The position numbers and the translations under genes are program-made. The notes beneath the pieces are model-generated. The model saw only the letters and a list, made by a program, of their open reading frames with translations. It made no database searches and was not told the DNA's origin. From Roseateles_E sp005503085 (GTDB lineage Bacteria; Pseudomonadota; Gammaproteobacteria; Burkholderiales; Burkholderiaceae_C), in the NCBI RefSeq assembly GCF_028462495.1, contig NZ_JAQOWX010000018.1, forward strand, positions 1-64,000: DNA of 64,000 bases. Reading direction: 5' to 3'. Shown here in pieces: positions 43,765 through 52,944 of this stretch. Positions within the stretch are counted from its first letter, which is position 1. The number at the start of each line of letters is the position of its first letter.

Positions 43765-44991
43765 TCAGAACACCACATCCACAGCCAGGCTGTAGACATT
43801 GACATGGCCGCTGCCGAAGCCGGGCTGGACACGGGTGAACAGGCCGCTGCCCTTGGGGCTGATGCGGTCGAACTGGGTCTTCACCGCGACATTGCGCATC
43901 GCGTCCCAGCGCAGGCCCAGGGCCACCGTCTTCTGCTCGGTGCGCTGGCCTTCGACCGTAGCGTCCACCAGGGCCTTCAAGCCGTTGAGCTGGGGCGACA
44001 GGCCCAGCGGAATGGTGTTGTCGACATTGTTGTCGTCCACCTTCAGGCGCGACAAGGTCAGATAGGGTGTGAACTTGCCGACTCGGTAGCCCAGGGTCGT
44101 GTACCAGCCGGTGGTGTCGGGGATGTAGGTCTTGGTGCGGCGCAGCGTGTACTCGCTGTTGAAAAGCCAGTTGCCCTCGTCGAAGGCCAGGCCGACGCCG
44201 GTGAAGCTGACGTCCTTGGAGCGTGCCGACAGTTGGTCACCAACGCTGGAGACCGTCGGCAGCGGCACACCGCGCAGGCCGGCCACCAACTGGTCCAGCG
44301 TGGCGCTTTCGACCGTGATCTTGCCCACCGCATGGCCCAGGCGCAGCGTGATGCCGCCGTCCAGCTCGGCCGTGGTGTTGAAGCCCATCAGGTCCTTGAA
44401 CTTGAGCTTGGTGCGCTCGAAATGCGCCGAAGAGCTGCCGGCGAACAGCTGGGCGCTGACGGTGGCCGAGCCGATATTCGTCTGATACAGCCCGTCAACG
44501 CCATCGAAATGGCTGACCGGCACCTGGCCGTAGACATCCAGCGGCGGGCGCAGCCAGGTATTGGCATAGCCGACATCGCGGAAATCGGAGACCGCGAAGA
44601 ATGGCGCGCCCATGCGGCCGGCGCGCAGCGCCAGCGACGGCAGCAGCTGGGCCTTGACGAAAGCCCACTCCAGCTCGGGCGTGAAGCTGCCCTTGCCGTT
44701 CTGCTTGGTCAGCAGCTGGGCGGTGCCGGAGAACACCGAGTTGAGCCGGCCGGTGGCCTGCAGGCCCAGCTTGCTGTCGACCTCGCCGCTGAAGGACTTG
44801 TCGCCGCCGCGGACCTGGCCGGGCAGCACATAGTGGGCCTTGTTCGTGTCCGTGCCCACCACGCCCAGCGTGGCAAAGCCCGAGAACGTGAACGCGGACT
44901 GGGAGCTCTGCGCCTGCGCGCCCAGGCTCGCCAGGGCGGCGACCAGGGGCAGCAGACGGTACAGGCTCGATCGAGCGGTCGACAACATCAT
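43765..44991 (-). CDS. Outer-membrane porin-like beta-barrel protein
   Basis: The 408-residue protein has a signal peptide (about 1-28, ending AQA), alternating beta-strand composition through its length and a C-terminal VVF with terminal Phe. It lacks the general-porin signature of the gene at 18058 and looks like the phosphate/OprO-type or unclassified porins that accompany the short PstS-like protein. GGAGA lies before ATG 44991. The promoter region is shared with gpmA (44992-45192). Confidence 0.8.
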   Translation of the reverse strand: MMLSTARSSLYRLLPLVAALASLGAQAQSSQSAFTFSGFATLGVVGTDTNKAHYVLPGQVRGGDKSFSGEVDSKLGLQATGRLNSVFSGTAQLLTKQNGKGSFTPELEWAFVKAQLLPSLALRAGRMGAPFFAVSDFRDVGYANTWLRPPLDVYGQVPVSHFDGVDGLYQTNIGSATVSAQLFAGSSSAHFERTKLKFKDLMGFNTTAELDGGITLRLGHAVGKITVESATLDQLVAGLRGVPLPTVSSVGDQLSARSKDVSFTGVGLAFDEGNWLFNSEYTLRRTKTYIPDTTGWYTTLGYRVGKFTPYLTLSRLKVDDNNVDNTIPLGLSPQLNGLKALVDATVEGQRTEQKTVALGLRWDAMRNVAVKTQFDRISPKGSGLFTRVQPGFGSGHVNVYSLAVDVVF

Positions 44992-45192
44992 CACAACATC
45001 TCCTTCAACGACAAACTGGTTTTCGGTGCGCGAACACAGCACAAGCGTGCGATGTTCGCCCCGCACATCACCGGGTTTTCGGCCAGCGCCGCCCGGTCTT
45101 GAATCACAACTGGCCGGCAATAGCCCGGCTTTTGCTCGCATTTAGAATCGCGCCAGCCCAAAAACGGGCTGCATCCAACAAGACCCACGTCC

Positions 45193-45936
45193 ATGTACAA
45201 GCTCGTGCTCATTCGCCATGGCGAATCCACCTGGAATCTCGAAAACCGCTTCACCGGCTGGACCGATGTCGACCTGACCCCCACGGGCGTCGAACAGGCC
45301 AAGCAGGCCGGCCGCCTGATCAAGCAGGCCGGGCTGGATTTCGATGTCGCCTACACCTCGGTGCTCAAGCGCGCCGTCTGGACGCTGTGGCACTGCCTGG
45401 ACCAGATGGACCGCACCTGGCTGCCGGTGGTGCACGAGTGGCGCCTCACCGAGCGCCACTACGGCGCGCTGCAAGGCCTCAACAAGGCCGATATGGCCAA
45501 GCAGTATGGCGACGAGCAGGTGCTGATCTGGCGCCGCAGCTACGACACGCCGCCGCCGGCGCTGGAAGCCAGCGATCCGCGCAGCGAGCGCAGCGATATC
45601 CGCTACGCCAAGCTCAAGGACGGCGATGTGCCGCTGACCGAATGCCTGAAAGACACGGTGGCCCGCGTGATGCCGTTCTGGAACGAAAGCGTTGCGCCAG
45701 CGATCCTATCGGGTAAACGCCTGGTCATTGCGGCCCATGGCAACAGCATCCGCGCCCTCGTGAAGTATTTGGACAATATCGGCGACAACGAGATCGTTGG
45801 CGTGAATATTCCCAACGGCATCCCGCTGGTCTACGAGCTCGATGCGAACCTGAAGCCGATCAAGAGCTACTACCTGGGCGACGCCGAGGCGGCCGCCAAG
45901 GCCGCTGCGGCGGTGGCGAATCAGGGCAAGGCCTGA
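45193..45936 (+). CDS. gpmA: 2,3-bisphosphoglycerate-dependent phosphoglycerate mutase
   Basis: The 247-residue enzyme has the catalytic RHG motif (LIRHGESTWNLENRFTGWTD), GLNKADMAKQYG and the second active-site His in AAHGNSIRALVKYLD. It interconverts 3- and 2-phosphoglycerate. Its 3' end overlaps the convergent PRPP-synthetase-like gene by 16 bases. Confidence 0.97.
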   Translation: MYKLVLIRHGESTWNLENRFTGWTDVDLTPTGVEQAKQAGRLIKQAGLDFDVAYTSVLKRAVWTLWHCLDQMDRTWLPVVHEWRLTERHYGALQGLNKADMAKQYGDEQVLIWRRSYDTPPPALEASDPRSERSDIRYAKLKDGDVPLTECLKDTVARVMPFWNESVAPAILSGKRLVIAAHGNSIRALVKYLDNIGDNEIVGVNIPNGIPLVYELDANLKPIKSYYLGDAEAAAKAAAAVANQGKA

Positions 45937-46820
45937 GTCAGTAGTGGCCGCAGCGTCGCAGCCAGCAGCGGCACCACGCTGACGGCATTGCTGGCATGCG
46001 GCACGCTATTGCTGCTCCACACATGGCGCACGCCCACCGCTTGCAGCGCCGGCAGCGCGTCGCCGTTGAATAGCGCGTGGGTCACCGCCACATCGACCGA
46101 GGCCGCGCCGCGCGCCAGCAGGCCCTGGGCCGCGCCGATCAGGGTGCGGCCGGTCGAGGCCATATCGTCCAGCAGCACCACCGCGCGGCCCTGCACCTCG
46201 ACCTGGGGCAGCGCCAGGCTGACCGCATGGTCGCCATGGCGGACCTTGCGGCCCACCGCATGATCGAGGCCGCCGGCGCGGGCCGCCTCGCTGACCCACT
46301 GGCCCGATTCCTCGTCGGGGCCGAGCAGCAGCGCGCCAGGCACCCGCTCGGCGATCCAGCGCCCCAGCAGCGGCGCGGCCGATAGGGCAAGACCCGTCCC
46401 CGCCGGCATCACCTCGTCGAGGCTGGCGATGCGGTGCAGATGCGGGTCTATCGTCAGCACACGGTCGAACTGCGCGGCCAGCAGCCGCGCGATATGGCGC
46501 TGGCTGACCGCCTCGCCGGGCGTGAACTCCATGTCCTGGCGCATATAGGCCAGATAGGGGCTGACCAGGGTTAGCACTTGCGCGCCCAGCTCGCGGGCGG
46601 CTGGCGCGGCGATCAGGAGCTCGACCAGTTTCTCGTTGGGCTGCTGCAGGCCGCGCAGCAGGATCACGCGCGCGGGCAAGGGTTTGGGCAGGACCAGGCG
46701 CAACTCGCCGTCCGGAAAACGATGGCGTGTCACAAAGTCCAGCGACATGCCCAGGGCCTGCGCCAGCTCCTCGGCCAGCGCGCGTTCATCGTCAAAGGCA
46801 AGCAGCAGGGTATCGGTCAT
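45921..46820 (-). CDS. PRPP synthetase-like protein
   Basis: The roughly 299-residue protein has the two-domain phosphoribosyltransferase-like fold of ribose-phosphate pyrophosphokinases: RFPDGELRLVLP, SPYLAYMRQDMEFTPGEAVSQRHIA as the flexible loop region, TIDPHLH, and the PRPP-type loop VVLLDDMASTGRTL. It is shorter and more divergent than housekeeping Prs. It is coupled to the type 2 thymidine phosphorylase gene: ATG 46820 overlaps that stop (TGATG; a GTG at 46823 is possible). The pairing suggests that the two enzymes share a ribose-phosphate intermediate. Confidence 0.85.
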   Translation of the reverse strand: MTDTLLLAFDDERALAEELAQALGMSLDFVTRHRFPDGELRLVLPKPLPARVILLRGLQQPNEKLVELLIAAPAARELGAQVLTLVSPYLAYMRQDMEFTPGEAVSQRHIARLLAAQFDRVLTIDPHLHRIASLDEVMPAGTGLALSAAPLLGRWIAERVPGALLLGPDEESGQWVSEAARAGGLDHAVGRKVRHGDHAVSLALPQVEVQGRAVVLLDDMASTGRTLIGAAQGLLARGAASVDVAVTHALFNGDALPALQAVGVRHVWSSNSVPHASNAVSVVPLLAATLRPLLTQALP

Positions 46821-48382
46821 CACAGCGAGAAGATTGAGCCGCCGGCAAAGTCCTGCGGCAGTTGTTCGGGGGCGCCGACCCGGCAGCCGGGGTCCTTGTC
46901 GGCATGAGCACGGGCAAAGGCCAGGTCGGCCTCGAACGCGGCATGGATGCGGTAGAGCGGCTCGCCGCAGCGCACCGGATCGCCCAGCTTCTTCAGCAGC
47001 AGCAGGCCGGCGCCGGCCGCCTGGGGCGCACCGGCCAGGCGGGCGATACGGGCGATGCGCAGATTGTCGAAATCGATCACGACACCCTGCGCACTGGCCA
47101 GCACCTCATGGGTCAGTGCGCCCAGGACGGGCCTGTCGGCACGCCGACCCTGGGCATCGATGAGGGCGTTGAAGCGGGCCAGCGCGCGGCCTGAATCGAG
47201 GATGTCCCGGGCGATCCGCTCACCCTGGCCGCCGCGCACATCGGGATCGAACTCGATCATGCGCCCGGCCAGCCGCAAGGCCTTCTGACGCAGATCCTGC
47301 GGTGCGCCGGGCTCGCCCTGTAGGACGGCCATCACGTCGCGCGCCTCCAGCACCGGGCCGATACCGGCACCGATGGGCTGGCGACCATCAGACAGCAGCA
47401 CATCGAGCTGCAGGCCCAGATGGCCGGCCACATACTCGAACAGCTTCTTCAGACGCTGGGCATCCGGGGCCGAACGCACCTTGGCGCTGGGCCCCACGGG
47501 AATGTCCAGCACCAGATGCGTGGCACCGGCCGCGACTTTCTTGCTGAGGATGGAGGCCACCATCTGGCCCGGCGAATCGATGGACAGCGGGCGCTCGACC
47601 GAGATCAGGATGTCGTCGGCCGGGGAGAGATCGGCCGTGCCGCCCCAGGCCAGGCAGGCCCGGGTCTGGCGCACGATCTCGACCATGCGCTCGAAACTCA
47701 GCTCCACAGTCGCAAGCACCTCCATGGTGTCGGCCGTGCCGGCCGGTGAGGTGATCGCGCGCGAGCTGGTCTTGGGGCATAGCATGCCGTGCGCCGCAAC
47801 GATGGGCACGACCAGCATCGAGGTGCGATTGCCGGGAATGCCGCCTATGCAGTGCTTGTCCACCACCAGGCCGGCGCCGACCTGGTGCTGCCAGTCGAGC
47901 GTGCGGCCCACGGCAATCATGGCCTCGGTCAGATGCAGCACCTCCTCGCGGTCGAGCTCGTACTGCTTGGTCGCCACCACGAAGGCCGCCAGCTCGATCT
48001 TGGAATAACGGGCCGAGGCCACATCGCGGATGATGGCGGCGAGCTCCTGCCGGCCCAGCCGCTCGCCATTGATCTTGCGATGCAGCGCGGCAATCGAGGC
48101 CGGCGGCTCGGCATGGGCAATGCTGGCGCTGTGGCCTTCCAGCACGCCCAGGCGCTTGAAGGCGTCCTCGCTCAGGCCCAGCTCGCAATTGCTGACGATG
48201 CGTTCGTCATCGACCACATTGAGCACGGCCAGGATCACTTGTCCGTTGGCATGGACCTCGACCTTGGACAAGGCCTGAAAGCCCGCGGCCCGCACCACCG
48301 GGCAGTCGCGGTGCAGGTAGGCCACGTTCTCGCGCCAGGTGTCGATGCCGACCCGGCGTATCTGCAGCGGTGCAAGCGTCAT
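46820..48382 (-). CDS. Type 2 thymidine/AMP phosphorylase family protein
   Basis: The 520-residue protein has an N-terminal extension of about 90 residues before the glycosyltransferase family 3 core (VDKHCIGGIPGNRTSMLV, SSRAITSPAGTADTMEV, AWGGTADLSPADD), then the C-terminal pyrimidine-nucleoside phosphorylase domain. This extended layout is that of the type 2 subfamily, which includes archaeal AMP phosphorylases that yield ribose 1,5-bisphosphate. It may act on nucleotides rather than thymidine. It is coupled to the PRPP synthetase-like gene. Confidence 0.88.
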   Translation of the reverse strand: MTLAPLQIRRVGIDTWRENVAYLHRDCPVVRAAGFQALSKVEVHANGQVILAVLNVVDDERIVSNCELGLSEDAFKRLGVLEGHSASIAHAEPPASIAALHRKINGERLGRQELAAIIRDVASARYSKIELAAFVVATKQYELDREEVLHLTEAMIAVGRTLDWQHQVGAGLVVDKHCIGGIPGNRTSMLVVPIVAAHGMLCPKTSSRAITSPAGTADTMEVLATVELSFERMVEIVRQTRACLAWGGTADLSPADDILISVERPLSIDSPGQMVASILSKKVAAGATHLVLDIPVGPSAKVRSAPDAQRLKKLFEYVAGHLGLQLDVLLSDGRQPIGAGIGPVLEARDVMAVLQGEPGAPQDLRQKALRLAGRMIEFDPDVRGGQGERIARDILDSGRALARFNALIDAQGRRADRPVLGALTHEVLASAQGVVIDFDNLRIARIARLAGAPQAAGAGLLLLKKLGDPVRCGEPLYRIHAAFEADLAFARAHADKDPGCRVGAPEQLPQDFAGGSIFSL

Positions 48383-48427
48383 GCCCCGACTGTAGGCCAG
48401 CAGCGTGCGAGCCGGGGGCCCGTCAGA

Positions 48428-49159
48428 TCAAGCCAGGGCTTCGGCGATCTCGCCGCGCAGGCGCTCGGCCAGCGCGCGCCGGTCGGCATGCGCGCTGCCA
48501 TGAGCGCTCAGGATCTGGATCTCGATGGCCAGGCCCTGCGCGCTGGCCACGCTCCACAGGCTGCGCACCAGGGTCATGTCGCCGACGAAGCGGGCCGTCG
48601 TGCTGAAGCGCTCACCGGGCTCATGCCAGCGCAACACCACCGGCTGGATCGGCATCTCGGTGGCGATGGCCGCCTGCAGCAGATTGGCATGGAATGGCAA
48701 GGGCTCGGGGCCGGGGCCGGTCGTGCCCTCGGGGAAGACCGCCACGGTGTCGCCGACCTGCAGCGCCTCGGCCGTCTGGTGCACGACGCGCAGGGCATCG
48801 CGCTTGCTGGAACGCTCGATGAACAGGGTGTTCACGCCCACCACCAGCATGCCGACGATGGGCCAGTGCTTGAGCTCGGCCTTGGAGACAAAGCGCGCCT
48901 CGGGCAGCACCGCATGCATGGCCGCGATATCCAGCCAGGACACATGGTTGGCCACCACCAGCTTGGCGCCCGGCCGGCCCTGGCCGCGCAGCTGCAGTTC
49001 GACCCCCAGCAGCCGCAAGGTCTTGCGCGACCACCACTGGATGTGGTGCTGGCGCTGCGGCTTGGTCAGACTGTCAAAGCGCAAGGCGATCAGCGCCAGG
49101 CCATGCAGGATGTGCAGGCTCAGGCGCAACAAGCGCCACACGGCGATGGGGGCTCGCAT
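48428..49159 (-). CDS. 1-acyl-sn-glycerol-3-phosphate acyltransferase (PlsC family)
   Basis: The 243-residue membrane-associated acyltransferase has the HX4D catalytic motif (NHVSWLD) and the FPEGTT block III, with an N-terminal hydrophobic segment. It transfers a fatty acyl group to lysophosphatidate or a related lysolipid. It starts one base after the PyrX stop, so it belongs to the pyr transcript. Substrate specificity is not certain. Confidence 0.9.
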   Translation of the reverse strand: MRAPIAVWRLLRLSLHILHGLALIALRFDSLTKPQRQHHIQWWSRKTLRLLGVELQLRGQGRPGAKLVVANHVSWLDIAAMHAVLPEARFVSKAELKHWPIVGMLVVGVNTLFIERSSKRDALRVVHQTAEALQVGDTVAVFPEGTTGPGPEPLPFHANLLQAAIATEMPIQPVVLRWHEPGERFSTTARFVGDMTLVRSLWSVASAQGLAIEIQILSAHGSAHADRRALAERLRGEIAEALA

Positions 49160-49160
49160 C

Positions 49161-50477
49161 TCAGGTCGCTGAGGTCTTGGCTTCGTGGGCGATATGGCCC
49201 GCCACCAGGGTATAGCGCACCCGGCCCGGCAGCTCAAATCCGGTGATGTCGGCGGCGAAGGGCGTGTACTTGCCCTGGCTCAAGAGCTGATCCGGCGTGA
49301 CCGCCCAGCGCGCGCCCGCATCGAAGACGCAAACATCGGCCACCCCGCCCTCGACCAGGCGGCCGGCGCTCGCCGACAGCGAACCCAGCGCATTGCCCAG
49401 CACCCGCACCGGCTCGTTGCTGACCACGGCCAGCGCCCGCGCCAGCGGCAGCTGCAGGTCCTCGGCCCATTTCAGCGCCAGGCTCAGCAGCAGCTCCAGC
49501 CCGGTGGCGCCGGGTGTGGCCTCGGCAAAAGGCAGCATCTTCTCGTCCTCGTCGACCGGCATATGGTCGGACACCAGCGCGTCCAGCGTGCCATCGGCCA
49601 GGCCGGCGCGCAACGCGTCGCGGTCGCGGCCCTGGCGCAGCGGCGGCGTGACCCGCATCGCCGAGTTGAAGTAGCCGATGTCCACATCGCTCAGATGCAG
49701 CGAGTTGATCGACACATCGGCCGTCACATTCAGCCCTTCGCGCTTGGCCGCGCGCAGCAGCTCGACGCCGGCGGCGCTGGAGAGGCGGCACAGATGGACC
49801 CGCGCGCCGGTGACGCGCACCAGCTCGAAGATGGTGTGCAAGGCCACGGTCTCGGCCGCCACCGGCACGCCGGACAGGCCCAGCCGGGTCGCGACCGCGC
49901 CGCTGGCCGCGACGCCGCCAGCCAGCCAGGGGTCCAGCGGGTGCAGCCAGACCGTGTAGTCGAAGGTGGCCGCGTACTGCAGCGCGCGCAGCAGGATCTG
50001 CGTGTTGCGGATCGGATGGTCGGCTTGCGAGAAGCCGACGCAGCCGGCCTCGGTCAGCTCGGCCATCTCGGTCAGCGCCTCGCCCGCCAGGCCGCGGGTC
50101 AGCGCGCCGAGCGGGAAGAGACGGCACAGGCTGAGCTTGCGGGCGCGGAACTTCAGCATCTCGACCAGGCCCGGTTCGTCCAGCGCCGGGTCGGTGTCGG
50201 GCGGGCAGACCAGGCTGGTGACGCCGCCGGCCGCGGCGGCATTGAGCTCGCTCTCCAGCATGCCCTCATGCTCATGGCCGGGCTCGCGCAGCCGCGCCGC
50301 CAGGTCCACCAGGCCGGGGGCCACCACCAGGCCGCTCGCGTCGATGACACGCTGCGCCTCGAACTCGCTGACATCGCCCAGTGCGACGATGCGGCCGGAG
50401 GCGATCGCCAGATCGCCGATGCGGTCCAGGCCCGAGGCCGGGTCGATCAATCGACCGTTTTTTATGAGGATCTTCAT
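49161..50477 (-). CDS. pyrX: Dihydroorotase-like protein lacking metal ligands (PyrX)
   Basis: The 438-residue amidohydrolase-fold protein aligns with class I dihydroorotases. However, the metal-binding HxH of the DLHVHLREPG motif reads DLAARLREPG (A60 and R62 in place of both His), and the later active-site motif is SDHMPVDED. It is therefore probably inactive and serves as the structural partner of aspartate carbamoyltransferase, as PyrX does in Pseudomonas. ATGA overlap with pyrB supports a joint complex. A catalytic dihydroorotase should be elsewhere in the genome. Confidence 0.88.
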   Translation of the reverse strand: MKILIKNGRLIDPASGLDRIGDLAIASGRIVALGDVSEFEAQRVIDASGLVVAPGLVDLAARLREPGHEHEGMLESELNAAAAGGVTSLVCPPDTDPALDEPGLVEMLKFRARKLSLCRLFPLGALTRGLAGEALTEMAELTEAGCVGFSQADHPIRNTQILLRALQYAATFDYTVWLHPLDPWLAGGVAASGAVATRLGLSGVPVAAETVALHTIFELVRVTGARVHLCRLSSAAGVELLRAAKREGLNVTADVSINSLHLSDVDIGYFNSAMRVTPPLRQGRDRDALRAGLADGTLDALVSDHMPVDEDEKMLPFAEATPGATGLELLLSLALKWAEDLQLPLARALAVVSNEPVRVLGNALGSLSASAGRLVEGGVADVCVFDAGARWAVTPDQLLSQGKYTPFAADITGFELPGRVRYTLVAGHIAHEAKTSAT

Positions 50478-51436
50478 GCTTCGTTCCCAGCCAGGATGGA
50501 CATCACCGCCATGCGCACCGCGATACCAAAGGTCACCTGCGGCAGGATCACGCTCTGCTTGCCGTCGGCCACGGCCGAGTCGATCTCGACGCCGCGGTTG
50601 ATCGGCCCCGGATGCATCACGATGGCATCGGGCTTGGCCAGCGCCAGCTTCTCCGGCGTCAGGCCGAAGTTCTTGAAGAACTCGCCGGCGCTGGGCAGCA
50701 TCGCGCCGCTCATGCGCTCGTTCTGCAGGCGCAGCATGATGATGACGTCGGCGTCGCGGATGCCCTCGGCCATGTCGTGGCAGACCCGCACGCCCATCTC
50801 GCGCAGATCGCCGGGCACCAGGGTCTTGGGGCCGACCGCGCGGATCTCGGGCACACCCAGGATGTTCAGCGCATGGATGTCGGAGCGGGCCACGCGCGAA
50901 TGCACGATATCGCCGACGATGGCCACGGTCAGATTGCGGAAGTCCTTCTTGAAATGCCGGATCGTGTACATGTCCAGCAGGCCCTGCGTCGGGTGCGCAT
51001 GGCGGCCGTCGCCAGCGTTGACCACATGGACATGGGGCGCGCAATGCTGGGCGATCAGATAGGGGGCGCCGCTCTCGCTGTGCCGCACGACGAACATATC
51101 GGCGTGCATCGCGGACAGATTGGCCACCGTGTCGAGCAGGGTCTCGCCCTTGGCCGTCGAGCTGCGCGCGATGTCCAGGTTCAAGACATCGGCCGACAAT
51201 CGCTTGGCCGCGATCTCGAAGGTCGTGCGGGTGCGGGTGCTGTTCTCGAAAAAGAGATTGAACACCGACTTGCCGCGCAGCAGTGGCACCTTCTTGACCT
51301 CGCGGTCGTTGACCGACAAAAAGGTGCCGGCGGTGTCCAGGATCTGGTGGATCACGGCCTGGGGCAGGCCCTCGATCGACAGCAGATGGATCAGCTCGCC
51401 GTGCTTGTTCAGTTGGGGATTTCGTTTACTCAGCAT
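50474..51436 (-). CDS. pyrB: Aspartate carbamoyltransferase catalytic subunit
   Basis: The 320-residue enzyme has the carbamoyl-phosphate site FFENSTRTRTTFEIAAKRL, HPTQGLLDMYTI, and MHPGPINRGVEI. It carries out the first committed step of pyrimidine synthesis. No PyrI regulatory subunit is adjacent; PyrX follows instead. Confidence 0.97.
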   Translation of the reverse strand: MLSKRNPQLNKHGELIHLLSIEGLPQAVIHQILDTAGTFLSVNDREVKKVPLLRGKSVFNLFFENSTRTRTTFEIAAKRLSADVLNLDIARSSTAKGETLLDTVANLSAMHADMFVVRHSESGAPYLIAQHCAPHVHVVNAGDGRHAHPTQGLLDMYTIRHFKKDFRNLTVAIVGDIVHSRVARSDIHALNILGVPEIRAVGPKTLVPGDLREMGVRVCHDMAEGIRDADVIIMLRLQNERMSGAMLPSAGEFFKNFGLTPEKLALAKPDAIVMHPGPINRGVEIDSAVADGKQSVILPQVTFGIAVRMAVMSILAGNEA

Positions 51437-51452
51437 CTGGTCATCCCCTCGC

Positions 51453-51947
51453 TCATTCCACATCGAAACTGAAGCGGCCATCGTCGGCGCGCGCCAGCCG
51501 CAGCTTGTGCTCGGCCGCCAGCGTCACGCGCGCGGCCGAGAAGGCCGGCTCGATCGGCAGCTCGCGCCCGCCCCGGTCCACCAGCACCGCCAGCGTGACA
51601 CTGGACGGGCGGCCGAAGTCAAACAGCTCGTTGATGACGGCCCGGGTCGTGCGGCCGGTGTAGAGCACGTCGTCGATCAGCAGCACCGGGCGGCCGTTGA
51701 CATCAAAAGGCAGCTTGGTGTGGTCGGCGCTGGCGCTCATGCCCTTGGAGCCGAAGTCGTCGCGGTGCAAGGAGCTGGAGATCACGCCGGGCTCGCCGGC
51801 CAGGCCCAGATCCTTCTGCAACCGCTCGGCCAGCCAGGCCCCACCGGACCAGATGCCCACCAGGGCGGCATCGGGCAGCAGCAGGCGCCGCACGCCTTTC
51901 AGCAGGTCGGCATAAAGGGCTTCGGCATCAAGTAAAAGTGTGCTCAT
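51453..51947 (-). CDS. pyrR: Pyr operon regulator/uracil phosphoribosyltransferase PyrR
   Basis: The 164-residue type I phosphoribosyltransferase has the PyrR pattern SSLHRDDFGSKG and the PRPP loop VLLIDDVLYTGRTTRAV. In Gram-positives it is an RNA-binding attenuator; in proteobacteria its regulatory role is less clear. I see no obvious PyrR RNA-binding attenuator in the short gaps of this operon. It is coupled to ruvX by ATGA. Confidence 0.93.
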   Translation of the reverse strand: MSTLLLDAEALYADLLKGVRRLLLPDAALVGIWSGGAWLAERLQKDLGLAGEPGVISSSLHRDDFGSKGMSASADHTKLPFDVNGRPVLLIDDVLYTGRTTRAVINELFDFGRPSSVTLAVLVDRGGRELPIEPAFSAARVTLAAEHKLRLARADDGRFSFDVE

Positions 51948-52336
51948 GGATGCTCACGAAAGAACTGTTCAAGAATCAGGGCGGCAGCGGCCGAGTCGAT
52001 ATCGCGCGCACCCATGCTTTCGGCCTCGACGCTGGTGTAGCGCTCGTCGACCTCGAAGACCGGCAGGCGAAAGCGCCCCTTCAGCTGGCGGCCAAAGCGG
52101 CGCGCCCGCAGCGTGATCTCGTGCTCGGCGCCATCGGGATGGAAGGGCACGCCGATCACCAGGCCCTCGGGCTGCCATTCCTTGATCAGCCTGGCGATCG
52201 CCTCGAAGCGGGCATCGCCTTCAAGATGGATGCTCTTGAGCGGCTCGGCATTGCCGGAAAAGCGGCTGCCGGTGGCCACGCCCAGACGCTTGATGCCGTA
52301 GTCGAAGGCCAATAACGATTGCAGCGTACCGCTCAT
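51944..52336 (-). CDS. ruvX: Holliday junction resolvase-like RuvX/YqgF
   Basis: The 130-residue RNase H-fold protein has the family motifs LLAFDYGIKRLGVA (first Asp), VIGVPFHPDG and DERYTSVEAE. It is implicated in 16S rRNA 5' processing. Its ATG overlaps the algH stop and its stop overlaps the pyrR start. Confidence 0.95.
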   Translation of the reverse strand: MSGTLQSLLAFDYGIKRLGVATGSRFSGNAEPLKSIHLEGDARFEAIARLIKEWQPEGLVIGVPFHPDGAEHEITLRARRFGRQLKGRFRLPVFEVDERYTSVEAESMGARDIDSAAAALILEQFFREHP

Positions 52337-52911
52337 GCGTGGCCGGCGTCCGTGCTGAGCATGCGCGGATCGATCCCCAGCAGGCCCAGCGCCCGCTCGT
52401 AGCGCAGCTCGACCGGGGTTTCGAAGATGATCTCGGGCGTGGCGCTGACGGTCAGCCAGCCGTTGCGGCCGATCTCCTCCTCGAGCTGGCCGGCGGCCCA
52501 GCCGCTATAGCCCAGGGTCACCAGCACCGTCTTGGGGCCGGCCCCATAGGACAGCGCCTCCAGCACATCGCGGCTGGTGGTCATCTCCAGCCCACCGGGC
52601 CCGGCCAGCGTGGCGTTGTAGTGGCCGCCGGCGGCGTCCAGCGGCTCATGCAGCACAAAGCCGCGCTCGGTCTGCACCGGGCCGCCGAAGAACACCGGAC
52701 GGGCGGCCAGATCGTCGTCGTCCAGGCTCAGCTCGACCTTCTCGAACAGATTGCCCAGGGTCAGCGCGATCGGCTTGTTGATCACCAGGCCCAGCGCGCC
52801 TTTGTCGTTGTGCTCGCACAGATAGACCACGGCGCCGGCGAAAGTGTCGTCCGCCATGCCAGGCATGGCGATCAGGAACTGATTGGAGAGGGCCATCTGG
52901 TGCTTGGACAT
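52333..52911 (-). CDS. algH: AlgH/UPF0301 family protein
   Basis: The 192-residue protein has the UPF0301 signatures NQFLIAMPGMADDTFAGAV, YLCEHNDKGALGLVINKP and FFGGPVQTERGFVLH. Its biochemical role is not settled; AlgH was named from alginate regulation in Pseudomonas. The algH-ruvX-pyrR-pyrB-pyrX order is common in beta- and gammaproteobacteria. It is first in the operon and divergent from the photolyase gene (33 bases between). Confidence 0.95.
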   Translation of the reverse strand: MSKHQMALSNQFLIAMPGMADDTFAGAVVYLCEHNDKGALGLVINKPIALTLGNLFEKVELSLDDDDLAARPVFFGGPVQTERGFVLHEPLDAAGGHYNATLAGPGGLEMTTSRDVLEALSYGAGPKTVLVTLGYSGWAAGQLEEEIGRNGWLTVSATPEIIFETPVELRYERALGLLGIDPRMLSTDAGHA

Positions 52912-52944
52912 CCGTGCATTTTATTCGTAGGCGACACTTCCTCT

